Notes under the pieces: model-generated
What the model was told of the DNA's origin: nothing
The model's database searches: none
What the model saw: the letters and a program-made list of their open reading frames with translations, nothing else
Shown: piece after piece, positions 28,401 through 40,800 of the stretch
How positions within the stretch are numbered: the first letter of the stretch is position 1
How the letters are laid out: every line of letters begins with the position of its first letter
NCBI GenBank assembly: GCA_037013685.1
Contig: CM072894.1
Span: forward strand, 30,503,529 to 30,567,528
From: Acridotheres tristis
Lineage: Eukaryota > Chordata > Aves > Passeriformes > Sturnidae
Direction of reading: 5' to 3'
Length of the DNA: 64,000 bases
Program-made: the position numbers and the translations under genes

Positions 28401-31400
28401 AAAGCATTTTGCATTTGATCATCATTGAATTCTGCTTTGCACCCCAGTGTGGTGGGAAGCATGGCTTGGCAAAGAGCTGCTCGTGCTGGCAGGTGTGAAA
28501 GTGCAGGGATAACGTTCACACCAGTCAGATCTATTTTGTGTCTCCAGTTGATAATTGCCTCACATTTTGACAGGGCTGTGATACATCAGGTTTGTGACAT
28601 GTCTGCCAGTTCCTCTGCAGCACACACAGTGCAATTGCTCTGCTCACATGGGGAGGTTGCTGGGCTGGGGCTGTGTTGACAGTGAATGCACTCAGAGCAC
28701 TCCGAATTAGCACTTCCATTAGCAGGAAGGTGCAGGAATCTACTTCCATGTACATTGAATCAGTACATCTCCTGCAATGACTGGGGATTAGCCCCAGATT
28801 TCTATATATTCTAGTTCCTTTAACCAAATTACCATTTTTTTGATGTTGGAGTCAGTTTTCCTTCTAGCCATGGGGAAGTGTTAGCAGGGAAAATCCAAAC
28901 TAAATGGTGTTTTTGCAGGACTTGACATTTGGAGTGCATTTCCATCTGATGATCTTATTCTCTGAACTTATTTTCATCAAATGTAGTTTGTTGAGCATAA
29001 TATGCAAATCTTTTTTAAAGTCTCAATTTTTCCAGCAGAAGAAAGGAAGTGCAGCCTGATGCATGCTTAGGATTCAAAATGGAAAGTAATCTCTCAAACC
29101 ATAAACATATCTTTTAATGTAGGCACGTCTCATTTCATTACCTGCCAGACCAAATTAATGTGTTTGAGCATCTCTGTTTGGTGATGCTGATCCTACTCTT
29201 GAGTCCTGCAGTATCAACTCTGTGCCCTTTGCAGCCTCATGCTCCAGCAATAGTAAACTGAGCTTGTGTAAGAGCCCAGCTGAGGGATTTTGACACAAGA
29301 AGTCATTTCTGGAAAACATGATGTTGAACTAATCTACCATGGAGCAGTCTCCTGCTGCAATGAATTTTCCCTGGCCTTTGGCAGAGGCTTGTTAGGGAAA
29401 AGGACTGAAAGGGTTTTAAAGCACTGCTTTGAGGGTGCTGTGGGGAGAGGGACCAGAGCTCTGCTCTGCCCCACGTCTGTAAATTCCCAAGTAAGGAGTC
29501 CATCCTGGAAATCCGTATTGGGCTTTTGATTTTCAGAGGGAGAGTGAGCAGAGAGGGGCTAAGATTTCACTTGGGCAGGGTCCCCTGGAAATAAATGCTT
29601 GAGGATGGTCAGCAAATGCTATAAAGCATCTGTCCTTGGAGGCATTGTCCTCTGGGTTGATGTTGCTCCAGTTAAACCCCACTTCCTTGAAGTACATTAA
29701 TTCTGTTTTCATTACAATGGTAAAAAGTGGCAATATTACAAATCTGCAGCACTGAAGCTCACAGCAGCCCTGAATGTATAAACCAGGTGCCATATTGTTG
29801 GTATAATGATGAATTTAAGAAAGGGATGTAAGCAACTGAATACCGCAGGAATTTCTGTAGGGATTTGAAAGATTTCTGGAGTAAGCTGAGTTTGGTTTGC
29901 AGATGGTAGGTGTGAGGAGACGCCTGGGACAGAGCAGGAATAGCTAATTAAAGCCAAAAAGAAGAAGCCTGATGCTATGGGCAGAGGACATGTGGACTCC
30001 AAGGTCTCATTTGCTGCTGGGGAATCAGTAGGAACAGAGTGCAAACCATGTGCCCGCTTGGCATCTCTTCTCTTACCTGGTGGAAGGGAGAAGCAGGGGG
30101 GAAAGGGCAAGTTGTTCCATCTCAGCACCACAGTAAAAAGGTCTGTTGAGCTCTTGAGGTGGGTGCACACACAGCAGAGCACTTTTGCTGAGGCTGAAGA
30201 AGAAATGAGCACAGTGTGCTGCATAATGAGAGCTGGGGTCAGTCACAGGCAATCAGTGAGGGTGAAGCCCAGGCTGGCCAGCCCTGCTGCAGGCGGGACA
30301 GGAGGCAGAACTACAGACCAGGGATGTGGGCAGTGAGGCAGCAGGTCTGGCAGAGATCAGGGAAAGAAGTGGTGGTGAGAGGGGGACTTCAATTTTTACT
30401 CCATCCAAACTGCTCAAGAGCTGACAGCTGGACATCCAGGTAGGGATCAGGGAGACAGGCTGAGCCTCTCACTGGGACTTACTGAGACAGGTTGGTATTG
30501 GAGAGGCAGATCTGAGTTGTCAGCATGGAAATGGCAGCTAAATTTGTGCTGGCAGCAGAGGGGGGACCAGGCACCAGTCTATGCACCAGTCTATGTGGTC
30601 CTACAGGAAGGAGAGTGAGGAATTGTTCTGGTGATTGAATGAAGCAGGAAAAAATCCAAGAGGCTGACCTAATTGGGAGCAGGGAGTATTTTCCATTTCA
30701 CAAAACTCTGTAGGATTGAAAATATTAATTTTTGCAATTTTGCATACTTCAGATAAGCAACAGTTTCACACTTGATAGAAGGATACAAAATTCAAAAAGA
30801 GTGTGCTAACCTGAAAATACACCCTGCCATCAAAGAGCCCTTTTCCATCATCAGCAAAAACAATATGGCACTGATAGAAAGGCTGTGGACAGAATTTCAA
30901 AACAGAACTGTAGAACAAATGTTTTCAGCTGATTTGTTGACACCAGCTCCTGTCATTGTTTATCTTCAGCTCACTCGTGCCAGGGTGCCTGCAGCAAGCT
31001 TGGCAGGCTCTTTATACCCTATGGGGATTTTCTTTTCATACAGTGGGATCTGGAAAAGTGGAGGAGGAAAATAGTGTGGTTGGTGAAACTCTCAACCATT
31101 GCCCTACTGCAAGTACTGCAGTCAAACATGAAAGCCCATGGATGCATTAACAGGGAGGCAAAGATCACAGAGTTCTGCCAGACCAAACAGCAGCTGCATG
31201 CAAGCAGGAGACTGCTTCTCTCAAATCTGTAAGGTAGAAATGAGAGAAATGGCCCTGCAATGACAGGAGGTTCTATTTGTTACCATTCTATTTGTCACCA
31301 TTCTGCTGTGACACAACGAGGCTTTTAGCATTGGGGGGCTGTACTTGCAGCCTTTCAAACTCCCATGCCTTGTCTGGCTTTAGGTTATCTCTCCCCATGC

Positions 31401-32391
31401 TGTACCCTGAGATCTCTGCTGTGTTGGGCAGGTGGAATGATGGTGGGGAGCTGGAGTGGCTTCTGTGTGGAGTGTCTGGGTGCTAAACCCTGTGCTCCAC
31501 TCCCTGTGCAGCTGCCAGGCTTGGGCACTGCAGACATCCACAGTGGATGAGTGCACACAGTGAGGACAGGGACACTCCAGTGTCTCTGCAAAGCCCTGCC
31601 AGCATTCCTGGATAAACAGGGCAAACGGGTGGCCAGGCACCCGGGGCTAGCAGGGCTGTGCTGGATTGCTGGCTGAGCTGGAACATCCTGATGCTGGGGT
31701 CCCCAAACCTGACGGGTGGAAAACACCATCAAAGGTGGGATAACAGAGACCAAGGCTAGCCAGAGGCTGGTCAAAAGGCCAAGTCTTGTGTCTTTAGAGC
31801 ATCATTATCTTCTCAAAGCTATTTCTGAGAAGAAAGAATTCACAGAAACCCAGATGTTAACATACAAATCAGTCTGTCCCAGGAAATTGACAGGAAATAA
31901 CAGATTGTTTAGCACTTTTCCTTCTGATCCTGTTTTCTTTTTTGTGCTGGCATGATTGCCTGGAAGGGCTGCAGAGTGCTTAGGTCTCCCTTGCCACAAA
32001 ACCCAGTATGGTTGCCATATAATTAAACAGAAGTGCAGCAAAAATGTTGCCAAATTACCTTGTGATCATTCGGTTTGCAGGGGAGGGAGAGGAGAAAAGC
32101 CTGTGTAAAGCAGTCACTTGAGCAGTGGTGAGAACTGTGGGTACGTGCAGAAAATGAATGAAACTTTCATTATTAAACTAATGGCTGCATGACTGGAAGA
32201 TTGCAGGTTTTTTTTCTATAACAATGCCAACTGCTGTCTTTATTTACAGTATCCTAATTTTTTTATACCTCTTGTTATGTTCTCTTTTATAAAGACACGT
32301 AAGCAGCAGTAGCTCAGGGACTACCTTTTATATTTCCAATATTCAGTTGCAGACTGCCATGGAAACAATTCCTGGTCCAATTCAAGGAGTC
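19405..32391. other. Intron sequence without recognisable genes
   Basis: Thirteen kilobases with no recognisable exon or retroelement. Minor items are a CCT repeat at 25844-25876 and two-copy tandem duplications at 30571-30594 and 31271-31300. TAAT-rich stretches at 19420-19600 and 22640-22870 may be constrained. Confidence 0.55.
25844..25876. repeat. (CCT)n microsatellite
   Basis: TCCTCCTCCTCCTCC, then TTCTCCTCCTCCTCCC. Trinucleotide CCT/CTC repeat of about 10 units with one interruption. Confidence 0.88.
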
Positions 32392-32409
32392 TTTTTTTTT
32401 TTTTTTTTT
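32392..32409. repeat. Poly(T) run
   Basis: Eighteen consecutive T. No flanking retrotransposon is recognisable, so I do not call it a retroposon tail. Confidence 0.85.
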
Positions 32410-32739
32410 AATAACTTTCTCCTGGGACCTCAGTTATTTTTATTCTTAAATATTTTGAAGTGTAGGAGAAATTTTTATACAAAGTAGCAGCAATTGACTA
32501 ATGGAATGTAGTTTTAATTAAACTGCAGAAACAATATCTTCTGCAGTACTAACAAACTATATTATTAGAGTAATAAAAGTGAAAGAAACACTGTATTGAT
32601 GACAAAATAGAGGGAAGAGTGAGCAGGAAGATAGGTAATGAAAGGCAAGTAAGGGTTTGGCAGCCCTCTACAGGGCAGAGTGGAGCTGGCAAAAGTCCAG
32701 TTGGAATATGTTCCCTAATTAACCTTAATTCTCCAGTTT

Positions 32740-33360
32740 TAAATTCAGCCTGGGTGACGACAGGACATTTCTCCGTCATGTGCATTCCTCTTGCCCAACG
32801 AATCCCGAGCAGAGATTTCGCACGGAACGGTGAGCGTGCCAATAAATAATTAAAAAAAATAAATAAATAAAATAAATAAAGCAAACTGCCACAAACCATT
32901 TGGGTTTTCAAGGCTACAGGATATGCTTTTAATGCCCGTGTCGGAGCTCGGAGCTCAACTGCGGGAAGTTCATTACGGCGCTCATTAGCGCTATCTGATT
33001 CACTGCCGCAGCCTCTCCCGGGGAGCAGCTGCGGGAGCGCAGCAGCCGCGGCTCAGGCAGATGTTAATAACATTAATGTGGAGCATTTGGTGCTACTCAA
33101 GGAGGGAGACAATAAAATATCTGCGCCGTCTCTTGCTACACTTAAAAGGAAAAGAAAAAAAAAAACCTACCAGTGCAACATAAAATAAAGCCATCAGCTC
33201 GGAATGTTTATAGTCAGTGTTTATAGATTAGTGCGGTAAGTTGGGAAATCAAACACTGCTATGCACACATGAAGACCCATCAATGAATTATTCAGCAAGA
33301 TCTATTGTAAAGCGCTCCGCTGACAAGGAAAGCAAAGTAATGTTTCAGCGAGTTGAACTG
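32740..33360. promoter_or_regulatory. CpG-rich, possibly regulatory segment
   Basis: CpG dinucleotides, rare elsewhere in the intron, cluster here. Examples are GGGTGACGACAGG, CCAACGAATCCCGAG, TTTCGCACGGAACGG, GTGTCGGAGCTCGGAGCTC, a GCGCT-CATT-AGCGC inverted repeat at 32978-32991, and GCAGCCGCGGCTC. The following 300 bases (33061-33360) are AT-rich with still-retained CpGs. They show the texture of a constrained non-coding element (AATAACATTAATGTGGAGC, AAAGCGCTCCGCTGAC). It lies directly before the minisatellite. Enhancer or alternative-promoter function is an inference from composition only. Confidence 0.4.
32841..32880. repeat. (AAAT)n microsatellite
   Basis: AATAAATAATTAAAAAAAAT followed by AAATAAATAAAATAAATAAA. 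The AAAT repeat sits inside the CpG-rich segment, just after a donor-like GTGAGC at 32830. AATAAA occurs several times and could act as a poly(A) signal if the segment is transcribed on the + strand. Confidence 0.85.
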
Positions 33361-33383
33361 AGCCTGCCCCTCTGACCCGGCAC

Positions 33384-33812
33384 CATCAATAGCCCCGGCC
33401 GGGGGAGCTCCGTTTGTCCCATCAATAGCCCCGGCCGGGCGAGCTCCGTTTGTCCCATCAATAGCCCCGGCCGGGCGAGCTCCGTTTGTCCCATCAATAG
33501 CCCCGGCCGGGGAGCTCCGTTTGTCCCATCAATAGCCCCGGCCGGGGAGCTCCCTTTACCCCATCAATAGCCCCGGCCGGGCGAGCTCCCTTTACCCCAT
33601 CAATAGCCCCGGCCGGGCGAGCTCCGTTTGTCCCATCAATAGCCCCGGCCGGGTGAGCTCCCTTTACCCCATCAATAGCCCCGGCCGGGGAGCTCCGTTT
33701 GTCCCATCAATAGCCCCGGCCGGGGGAGCTCCGTTTGTCCCATCAATAGCCCCGGCCGGGCGAGCTCCGTTTGTCCCATCAATAGCCCCGGCCGGGGAGC
33801 TCTGTTTCCGTG
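33384..33812. repeat. GC-rich minisatellite, 12 units of 35-36 bp
   Basis: Twelve tandem units start with CATCAATAG at 33384, 33420, 33456, 33492, 33527, 33562, 33598, 33634, 33670, 33705, 33741 and 33777. Each runs CATCAATAG, CCCCGGCCGGG, GAGCTC, then either CGTTTGTCC or CCTTTACCC. Unit length alternates between 35 and 36 because the linker before GAGCTC is GGGG, GGGC+G or GGGT+G. The last unit decays after GAGCTC. The open frames through it on both strands (repeats of Val-Pro-Ser-Ile-Ala-Pro-Ala-Gly on +) are by-products of the tandem structure. The array stands out against an AT-rich, CpG-poor intron. Confidence 0.97.
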
Positions 33813-36800
33813 TGCACGCTGGTGGTGGCACAAAGGAGATGCAGCTGCACCTTGGGGGCTGTGCAGGAAATCCTGGGAAGAGTCAGGGGGATTGGCAACT
33901 TCTCCAAGAGCCAGGGGCGGGGATGAGCCCGGCTGCCTCCCTCCAAAACACACAGGTGTAGGTGTGGAAAGCATTCGGTGCATTTGCTGCACTGAAAGAA
34001 GTGACTAAAGTCAGCAAGAAAAGCAGCCTGTTCATATTTCAGCAGTGCTGGAGGCTTTCCAGGTTTGTGGAAGTACGTTGGCCCATTTGAATTCAGCTTG
34101 CTGTGAATTTCTATGTTTCCACCATGAAAGGTGAAACTGGGGTCTGAGGTGATGAGTTTTTTTTTAAATTTCCACCTGTTAGACTGCTTTGCTTGTGTCC
34201 TTTTCCTGTGGCTTTAGGAGATCCCCATGTGGGTGACTGGCTGGTGGTGGTGTCAGAAGAGTTTCTCTGCCCCTGTTTCCCACTCACTAAAATCCCATCA
34301 ATGTGGCATCAGCAAATTGTACCTTTGGACACCATGGGACAGCTCTGCCCACAGTAAATGCTTCTGAAGGGGACAGGACTAACCATGTTGAGTAGTTTAA
34401 AAAGGAGTGCTGAATTTTAATAAAAAGGTTTTGTGTATGGTACCTTGTAAATGTAACTAAATTCTGGTCTGAAAAGTAGTCTCAGTGCTTCTGGACACTC
34501 ATCATACTCAGGTACTGTGTAATGGGCACCTCTCCACACATAAATAAATGATATATTAATTTTGCATGAACTGCTTAAAGCTAAAATAGGTTTTCACTCT
34601 CTTTGCCTGATTGCAGTATTACCACCTGGCTCCTCTTATTCACATGGGAAAAGTCTTCACTTCTGTCCTTCAGTATATGGTTGAAATTGTGAATTTTTCA
34701 TGCTATTTACTGTGGAGTTGTTTTCCTGCTCATGGTCTCTGTTAAATACTGATACATTTTCAATTATTTTTTTAATCTGATAAAGCTTTCAGCTAATTTT
34801 ATTTGAGCTAATAAGCAATTCACCCCTCAAAAGTGTATTTTCAGATCCTTTATCTAGAATGCCAATCTCCATTGCAAATGCTGTTTTCTGCTCACCCTCT
34901 GAGGCTTTGCACACCAAGATGATGTGCAAAGCTGAGTGACTCCAGGATTGTAGACTTGAAAAGTGTTTGGTCCAGCACTGGGCGACTTTTTTTCACCCTC
35001 CACATCTTTCTATTCCACATTTAAATGCATCATTGTTCTGTGTTGATATCACAGTGTTATTTTGTACCCACAGTCTTTTATTGCTGTAACTGGAAGATAC
35101 CCTTAAGGCTGTGGTGTGGTGACAAAATACAAAGTTCTCTGCAGAATGTGAGGAGGACTGGAGTGAGAGGGGCGTGGAAGTGCTCAGCTCCTTCCTTTAA
35201 TAAATTTACTCCTGGTCTGAGCATCACTTTGCTTACAACCTGTCAGGAGAGGGCTTGGCCAGAGGCAACCCTAGCTGAGCCAACAGCGAATTCCCCAGTG
35301 ACATGGATGTGCTTTTATTGGCACTGGGTGAAAGTTTGTTTAATGAAAATCACGGGGGCTCTCCTAATTGCTTAACAAAGTAAAGTGCTCCCATCTCCCT
35401 CATCAGTCTTGCATGGACACCTCACCTCCTGCCACAGCTGCAAGCCCAGCTTGTGTGCACCCCATGGGTGGGATCTCTTACAAAATATTTTAAATTTCCT
35501 TTTCTGTGCTCTGCAATTGCCAAGTCAAAACAAGGGCCAGGCAGGACCCCTTCCTGTGCCCCTGGAGCATTGGGAATCTTCACTAGGATGTACCTTGTGT
35601 GTGCTGACCTTTGCTCTTGGGGGGACCTGCCCAGGGGTTGGGGTGGCAAAGTGGGGCTGGGCTGGGTTCCCGCCCCACCCTACACACACAGCTCTGCCAA
35701 AAACACCACTGTGACTGTGGCATGCCAGGAATTACCTGCTGCTTCTGACCCTGCCTCCAAAGAATCATCATGAAGACAATTTTTACTGTGGAATCAAATC
35801 CCTTGGAAACTATTTTCTAATGGAAATGATAATGAAACTTTAATTATAACTGTGCTGCTTGGTTCCCTGAGCGTACACATCCCATTAGATGGCTTCTGCT
35901 AAGATAGTGACATCTTTCAAGTTAATTTCCAAGCATGTTTAAAAAAAATAGAAATTATGCTATTACCTATGACGTTACAACTATTGGTATTTTTTCTGGG
36001 TTCATTGAAATTTCATTGGTATTAATCACAGGTGTGAGCAGAGAGCAATATAGTTCCTTGGGTTATAGAATTGAACAGAAATATTTGCATGAGCCAGAAA
36101 CATTTTTTGATGAAATTTTGTATGTTTAAATTGTAAGGAATTTTTCGGTACAGCAGAAGGGCTTGTACAGATCGTTGTTTGGGCAGCATGCATTCCAGGT
36201 TTTATTCAGGTGATTAAGCATATCGTTCCCATGTGACTAGTAAAGGAAAAATACACTGCAGTCTTTCCTCACTTAGATCTGTATCATCATCTTATGCAAT
36301 AATTTTACAAAAAAGGGTATTTAACATATTTTTAATAGATGAGCCCTTCCATTAACTTCAGTTGCAGGCTCTGTGGGTAAGACTTGCCATTATTGCAATC
36401 CAGAAATGTACAACTGGAACTAGATTACATTAACCTGTTTGTGAATGAGATTATTTGTAGGGCAACTACAACCCCCAGACCCTTTCTACATGAAAACTGA
36501 ATGCACAACTGAATGCAGATAATTGTGAGTCTCCAGTGACAAATCATGCAGGATAATTCCACGTGCTGGAATCTGATATTTCCACGCTTTTTCTCAGCTG
36601 GGCTGTCCACTTGTGACACCTTCTCCTCGGTGTTTTGGATATTGAGGGCTGTGAGAGGAGGCAGGAGCTGGCAGAGAGAAGTCAGCAGGGATTCTTGTCT
36701 CCAGCCTCAGCACTTTGGGGTGTAGCAGCTCAGGTAACGTGGCCAGCAATGATGAGCAGCTCTCAGACAGACACCTCTGTGCTCTGGTGCTGGGATGCAA

Positions 36801-36905
36801 ACAGGCAGGGCAGCCCAGGGCACTGTCTGCTCCCAGCATGCCTGTCCAAGGAAGTCTGAGCTTTAGAACCCAAGTCTTTGTCCTTTTCTAGGTGGACTTG
36901 AAAAG

Positions 36906-36922
36906 GAATAATAATAATAATA
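36906..36922. repeat. (AAT)n microsatellite
   Basis: GAATAATAATAATAATAA: five to six AAT units followed by an A-run. Confidence 0.8.
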
Positions 36923-37782
36923 AAAAAGTCTTTCTGATGCTACTAGCTAAGAGGGACAGGAGACGTCTTTGCAGCATTACAACTAACTGGAAAGTTAGGG
37001 ACTTTTCACTGTTGATTTTTGAAAATGGGAAGAAAAAAGGCACTCCAGTGCAGGAAAGTGTAAGAAAGGATGATATTCTTAGTTTAAAATGGCCCCAGAA
37101 AGCAATTACTCTTCTTGTGGGAAGTGCAGGATTCCTAGGTACTTCTTAAGTCTGTCCTGCAGGTACAAATGTGCCTTTTAAAGTTTAACCTGCTCTGTGA
37201 ATCCTGCTGGGCACCCCGCTTCCTCTCCTTGGCTTTGTTGCTGTATCTCCAGCTTGTCTGTGTGAGCAATGCCAGATTGCAGTAAAGTTGACATTACAAC
37301 TCAGAATAAAGCCTTCTTCCCTGTGCAACACAAGGGGCTTGCTTTTTTAGAGATAAGGTTAGCACCTTTGGCTCCAGCACTGACCTGAGCTAATGATTAC
37401 CATATCCCAAATGCAGAACTAGGGGTATCAGCATGGTGCCAGTAGGAGATACTGGAGGGATGTGCTGCCTTTGACATTACATCAGCTGTGACCTGAGGGC
37501 CAGATATGTTGTTTAGTGCCCACAGCAACCTCATAGTTACTTTGAGCACTTTTTCTCTGCCATTAATTTATATAAGATGTGGGATCAGGAGAAACAAGGG
37601 AACGTCATTCAGCCCAAATACCTTGCTATGGGGTCAGGCTTTTGTTCCTTGCTGCTAAGCAAAGTGCCAGAGGACTGAACACATGAGCAGTGGGACAAGG
37701 CAGATACAGCTTTTCCAGGTGTGTGTTACCTGTTCAGTGCATACCAAACCTAGAACATGAACAGTCCAATCCTTCTGTATTT

Positions 37783-37859
37783 GAAAAATAAATTTAAAAA
37801 AATTAAAAAGTAAAAAAAAAAGAGAAGGAAAGAAAAAATAGAGAAAGGGAGAAAAAAAG
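37783..37859. repeat. A-rich low-complexity tract
   Basis: About 75 bases of almost pure purine/AT sequence (AAATAAATTTAAAAAAATTA, then GTAAAAAAAAAAGAGAAGG). No tandem unit is maintained. Confidence 0.8.
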
Positions 37860-40800
37860 CCCTGTGTATAATGCTTATGAGAACATTTTAACATCTGGAA
37901 TAGCCAACATGTGTAGATCATGTTCATCATCTTCCTAATCAGCACTTTCCTTAATGAGCTAATTGGTGGCACACGAAGTGGCTGCATGAATTTGGTGCAG
38001 CAGGCTGCTGCACAGTGGCAGCCTCAGCATCATGGCTGTAACTGCTGAAATCATCCCACTGCACAGCAGCCCATCCTGCCGTGTCTCAGAGCCCCTGCTC
38101 TGCTCCCTGTCTGTCATCCTGGGTTCCCTCAGCTCCATGAGGGCTCTTCTTCCCTGAAGAGCACTCGGGGCACTTCTCCTTGCTGGCCCTGCCCAGAAAC
38201 AGGCAGCTGTCTCCCCTCAGTGCCTCTCATCTGCACAGGCAGGATAAAAGTCAATGTGCTGTTCTTTTAGACAGAATAAAACCTCTCTGTGCCTGACAGT
38301 CCATGCACAATGGGTTTTATGTCTGCACCATCTCAGGAGGGTGGGGTTTTGTCATCTCTGCTGTTCCTCTGTGCAGAGGGAGAACATGGGAAGACCAGGA
38401 ATGTGGGGAGAAGGGGCAGCTGCAGGCTTGCACTGGGCTGCAGGAAAGGGTGGGGAGGTGCAAGGCAGATGGGCACACACCAGGGTCCTTCTGGCATTGC
38501 TTGTGCAGAGCCAAACCAGGAGAGGAAGGATGTCTAAACAGTACCAGGAGGGCCTGGAAAGAGGAGACACTGAATCAGAGAGGGGTTCAGAAGGGAAGAG
38601 ATGCAAATTCCCCCTGCCTGCAGGTGGGGAGCTGGTGCAGCAGGGACTGTCCCATGCACCTAGGGCAGCATGCAGTGGGCATGCAGGGCCAGAGGGGGAT
38701 GAGCAGAAGCTGGAGCACTCCCAGGATCATTGGTGGTTGGCTCTGTGGGCTCTCAGGGCCCTTGATCCTCCCCTGTCACCCTGGCAGGGATGGCCCTTCA
38801 CCCATGTGAGGATGCAGTGGGGATGTCCCTGTGCAGTGCAGTCCCTGGCACAGAGCCTGTCCTGTGCTCCATCACCACACAGGCTTCCCTCTGGGAACAC
38901 GGGCTGATCCTGAATGAAAGCACTTTGTTATTTTATATATATTGGAGGACTTATCATTTAATAATTTTGTCCTTAGCATGGTGCTGTTCATCTCTATTCA
39001 TGACCTCTGGATTTCAAATGAACGTGCCCTACAGAGCATGAATTTACATGGAAATTCTTACAGATCTGGGGGGAAGTGCACTTTGTGTCTGCAGTTTGAA
39101 TTTCTAGACCAGAAACTTCCTTCAAGCATCAATCTGTACGATTTCAGTAAAAAAATTATTACCATGACAGATGAATTCTGTTTTAAATTAGACTTGAATG
39201 CCCAAGCTTTAGGACGGAATCAGACCTTTAAAGTCTTAAAGATGTTGTGAGCTTAAATCCACATTTACACGTTTACCCCTCCAAACTTCCCCACACACAG
39301 GCATCAGCATTAAAAATGCCTTGGCACCAGCAGCGTTCCTCCTCTTCAGGGAACAGCCTGAAATACAGAAAATCTCTGCAAAACAAAGTGCACATTTTAT
39401 TACATAACCTCTAAATTGCAATTTGGAAAGCAAACATCAGCTTTTCTGGCTCCCTAAAGCCACTGTGAAGAGAGATATACTTTGTCTTACCAAGCCATCT
39501 ACTGTTATCTACAGCGTTCGTGTTTTCAGTTGCAATGATAGTGTGGGATTAACAAAGAAGAATTCCAGCTTATAGGTTAGGGAGTAAGCAGGGCAGAGAC
39601 ACCCAGCTTCCCTGAGAGGCTCCACAGAGCCTGCAGGAGCCTGATTTTAGAAGTGATTTAGATTTAGAAGTTTCACTGTGAAAGTGAAACCTGATGAACT
39701 GGAAGGACAACCAGATTACAGCACAGGCAGGACCAGGATTTTGAATTAAAAGTGTGTATTGGTGCACAAACAGATAAAAATAACGAAAGCCTCTTCATTT
39801 GAGGGCTTGCAGAGGAATAATATCTTTCTAAGGTATGCTCTTATAAGCATTAAACACTTTTTGGCACTTGTAATAATCACAGGGTCCAAAAAAAGAAGGT
39901 AGAAAATTGCCTTTTTCTGGGAAAGATCACTGTTAATATTGAAATCATTAAAGTAGCCAAACTGTGTGAAGGGCATCTTTATTCCCCTTTGGCACATCAT
40001 GACTTCACTTCGATCAATGCAAGTTACATCTCCATGGTTTTCTTTGTCTAAACCAGCTTTGATCAACTCAATTGCACAAATTTCTCCAGGCTCCTCAGTA
40101 GTAAGGACGTGTGCTGGCAACCTGTCCTTATCCACATGACCTTTATGATGAAGAAATAAGATTTAGAAATGAGATTTTTAGATGAAGAAATGGCATTCAG
40201 ATCTCAGTGCATCAGCAAAAGGACAAGGTTGTGAATTGCTGCCTGTCACTGGATTTAAAACCAGTCACTGGATTTTAAACCCAGCTGCTGGGTTTATTCC
40301 AGCCAGGGGCACAGGGTGCCTGCTCCTTCACATAGCCACAGGCAAAATGTAGGAATTTCATCCCTTTTGGAGAGGTGATCCATAAAGAAAAGACTGATGG
40401 AAATCCTGTTTGTGACTGTGGGCTGAGCAGGCTGGGCAGCCCAGGGCAGGAAGGGAAGTGTCAGGAGCTGCTGGTTTTGGGAGCAGCAGGTCCCTGCAGC
40501 CCCAGGAATGAGAGATGGGTCTGTAAAGGGGCAAGAGGGGATTCTGCAGGCACAAAACCCCACCTGCTTTTAAAGAGTGGGGAGAGAGAAGGTTCAGCTC
40601 GGTTTTAATCTCCTCCTTGAACTGTTGGCTCTTCATTTCCCTCCTTAATCCCTCTCCAGTGGGAGCAGGGTGGTGTCCGGGTGGCCTCACCCTTCCCTCC
40701 CACCTGCCCTGGGCAAAGCAGGGAAGGACTCAGGAGACATAAAAAACATTCTGCCATGCACGTAGAGTAAATCTGGGTGTTAAACAAAACCCCTGCTCTC

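Noticed and set aside
33384..33812. CRISPR-like array
   Set aside because: The units are head-to-tail near-identical copies with no unique spacers, in a vertebrate intron. It is a minisatellite.
33653..33992. Repetitive proteins on both strands of the minisatellite
   Set aside because: The 36-bp unit is divisible by three, so frames stay open by construction. The 35-bp units break them.
38254..38907. Longest open frame of the window (217 codons, +)
   Set aside because: It lies in a GC-rich patch where several frames on both strands are open at once. It has a low-complexity Gly/Arg/Ser composition, no recognisable domain and no matching splice context.
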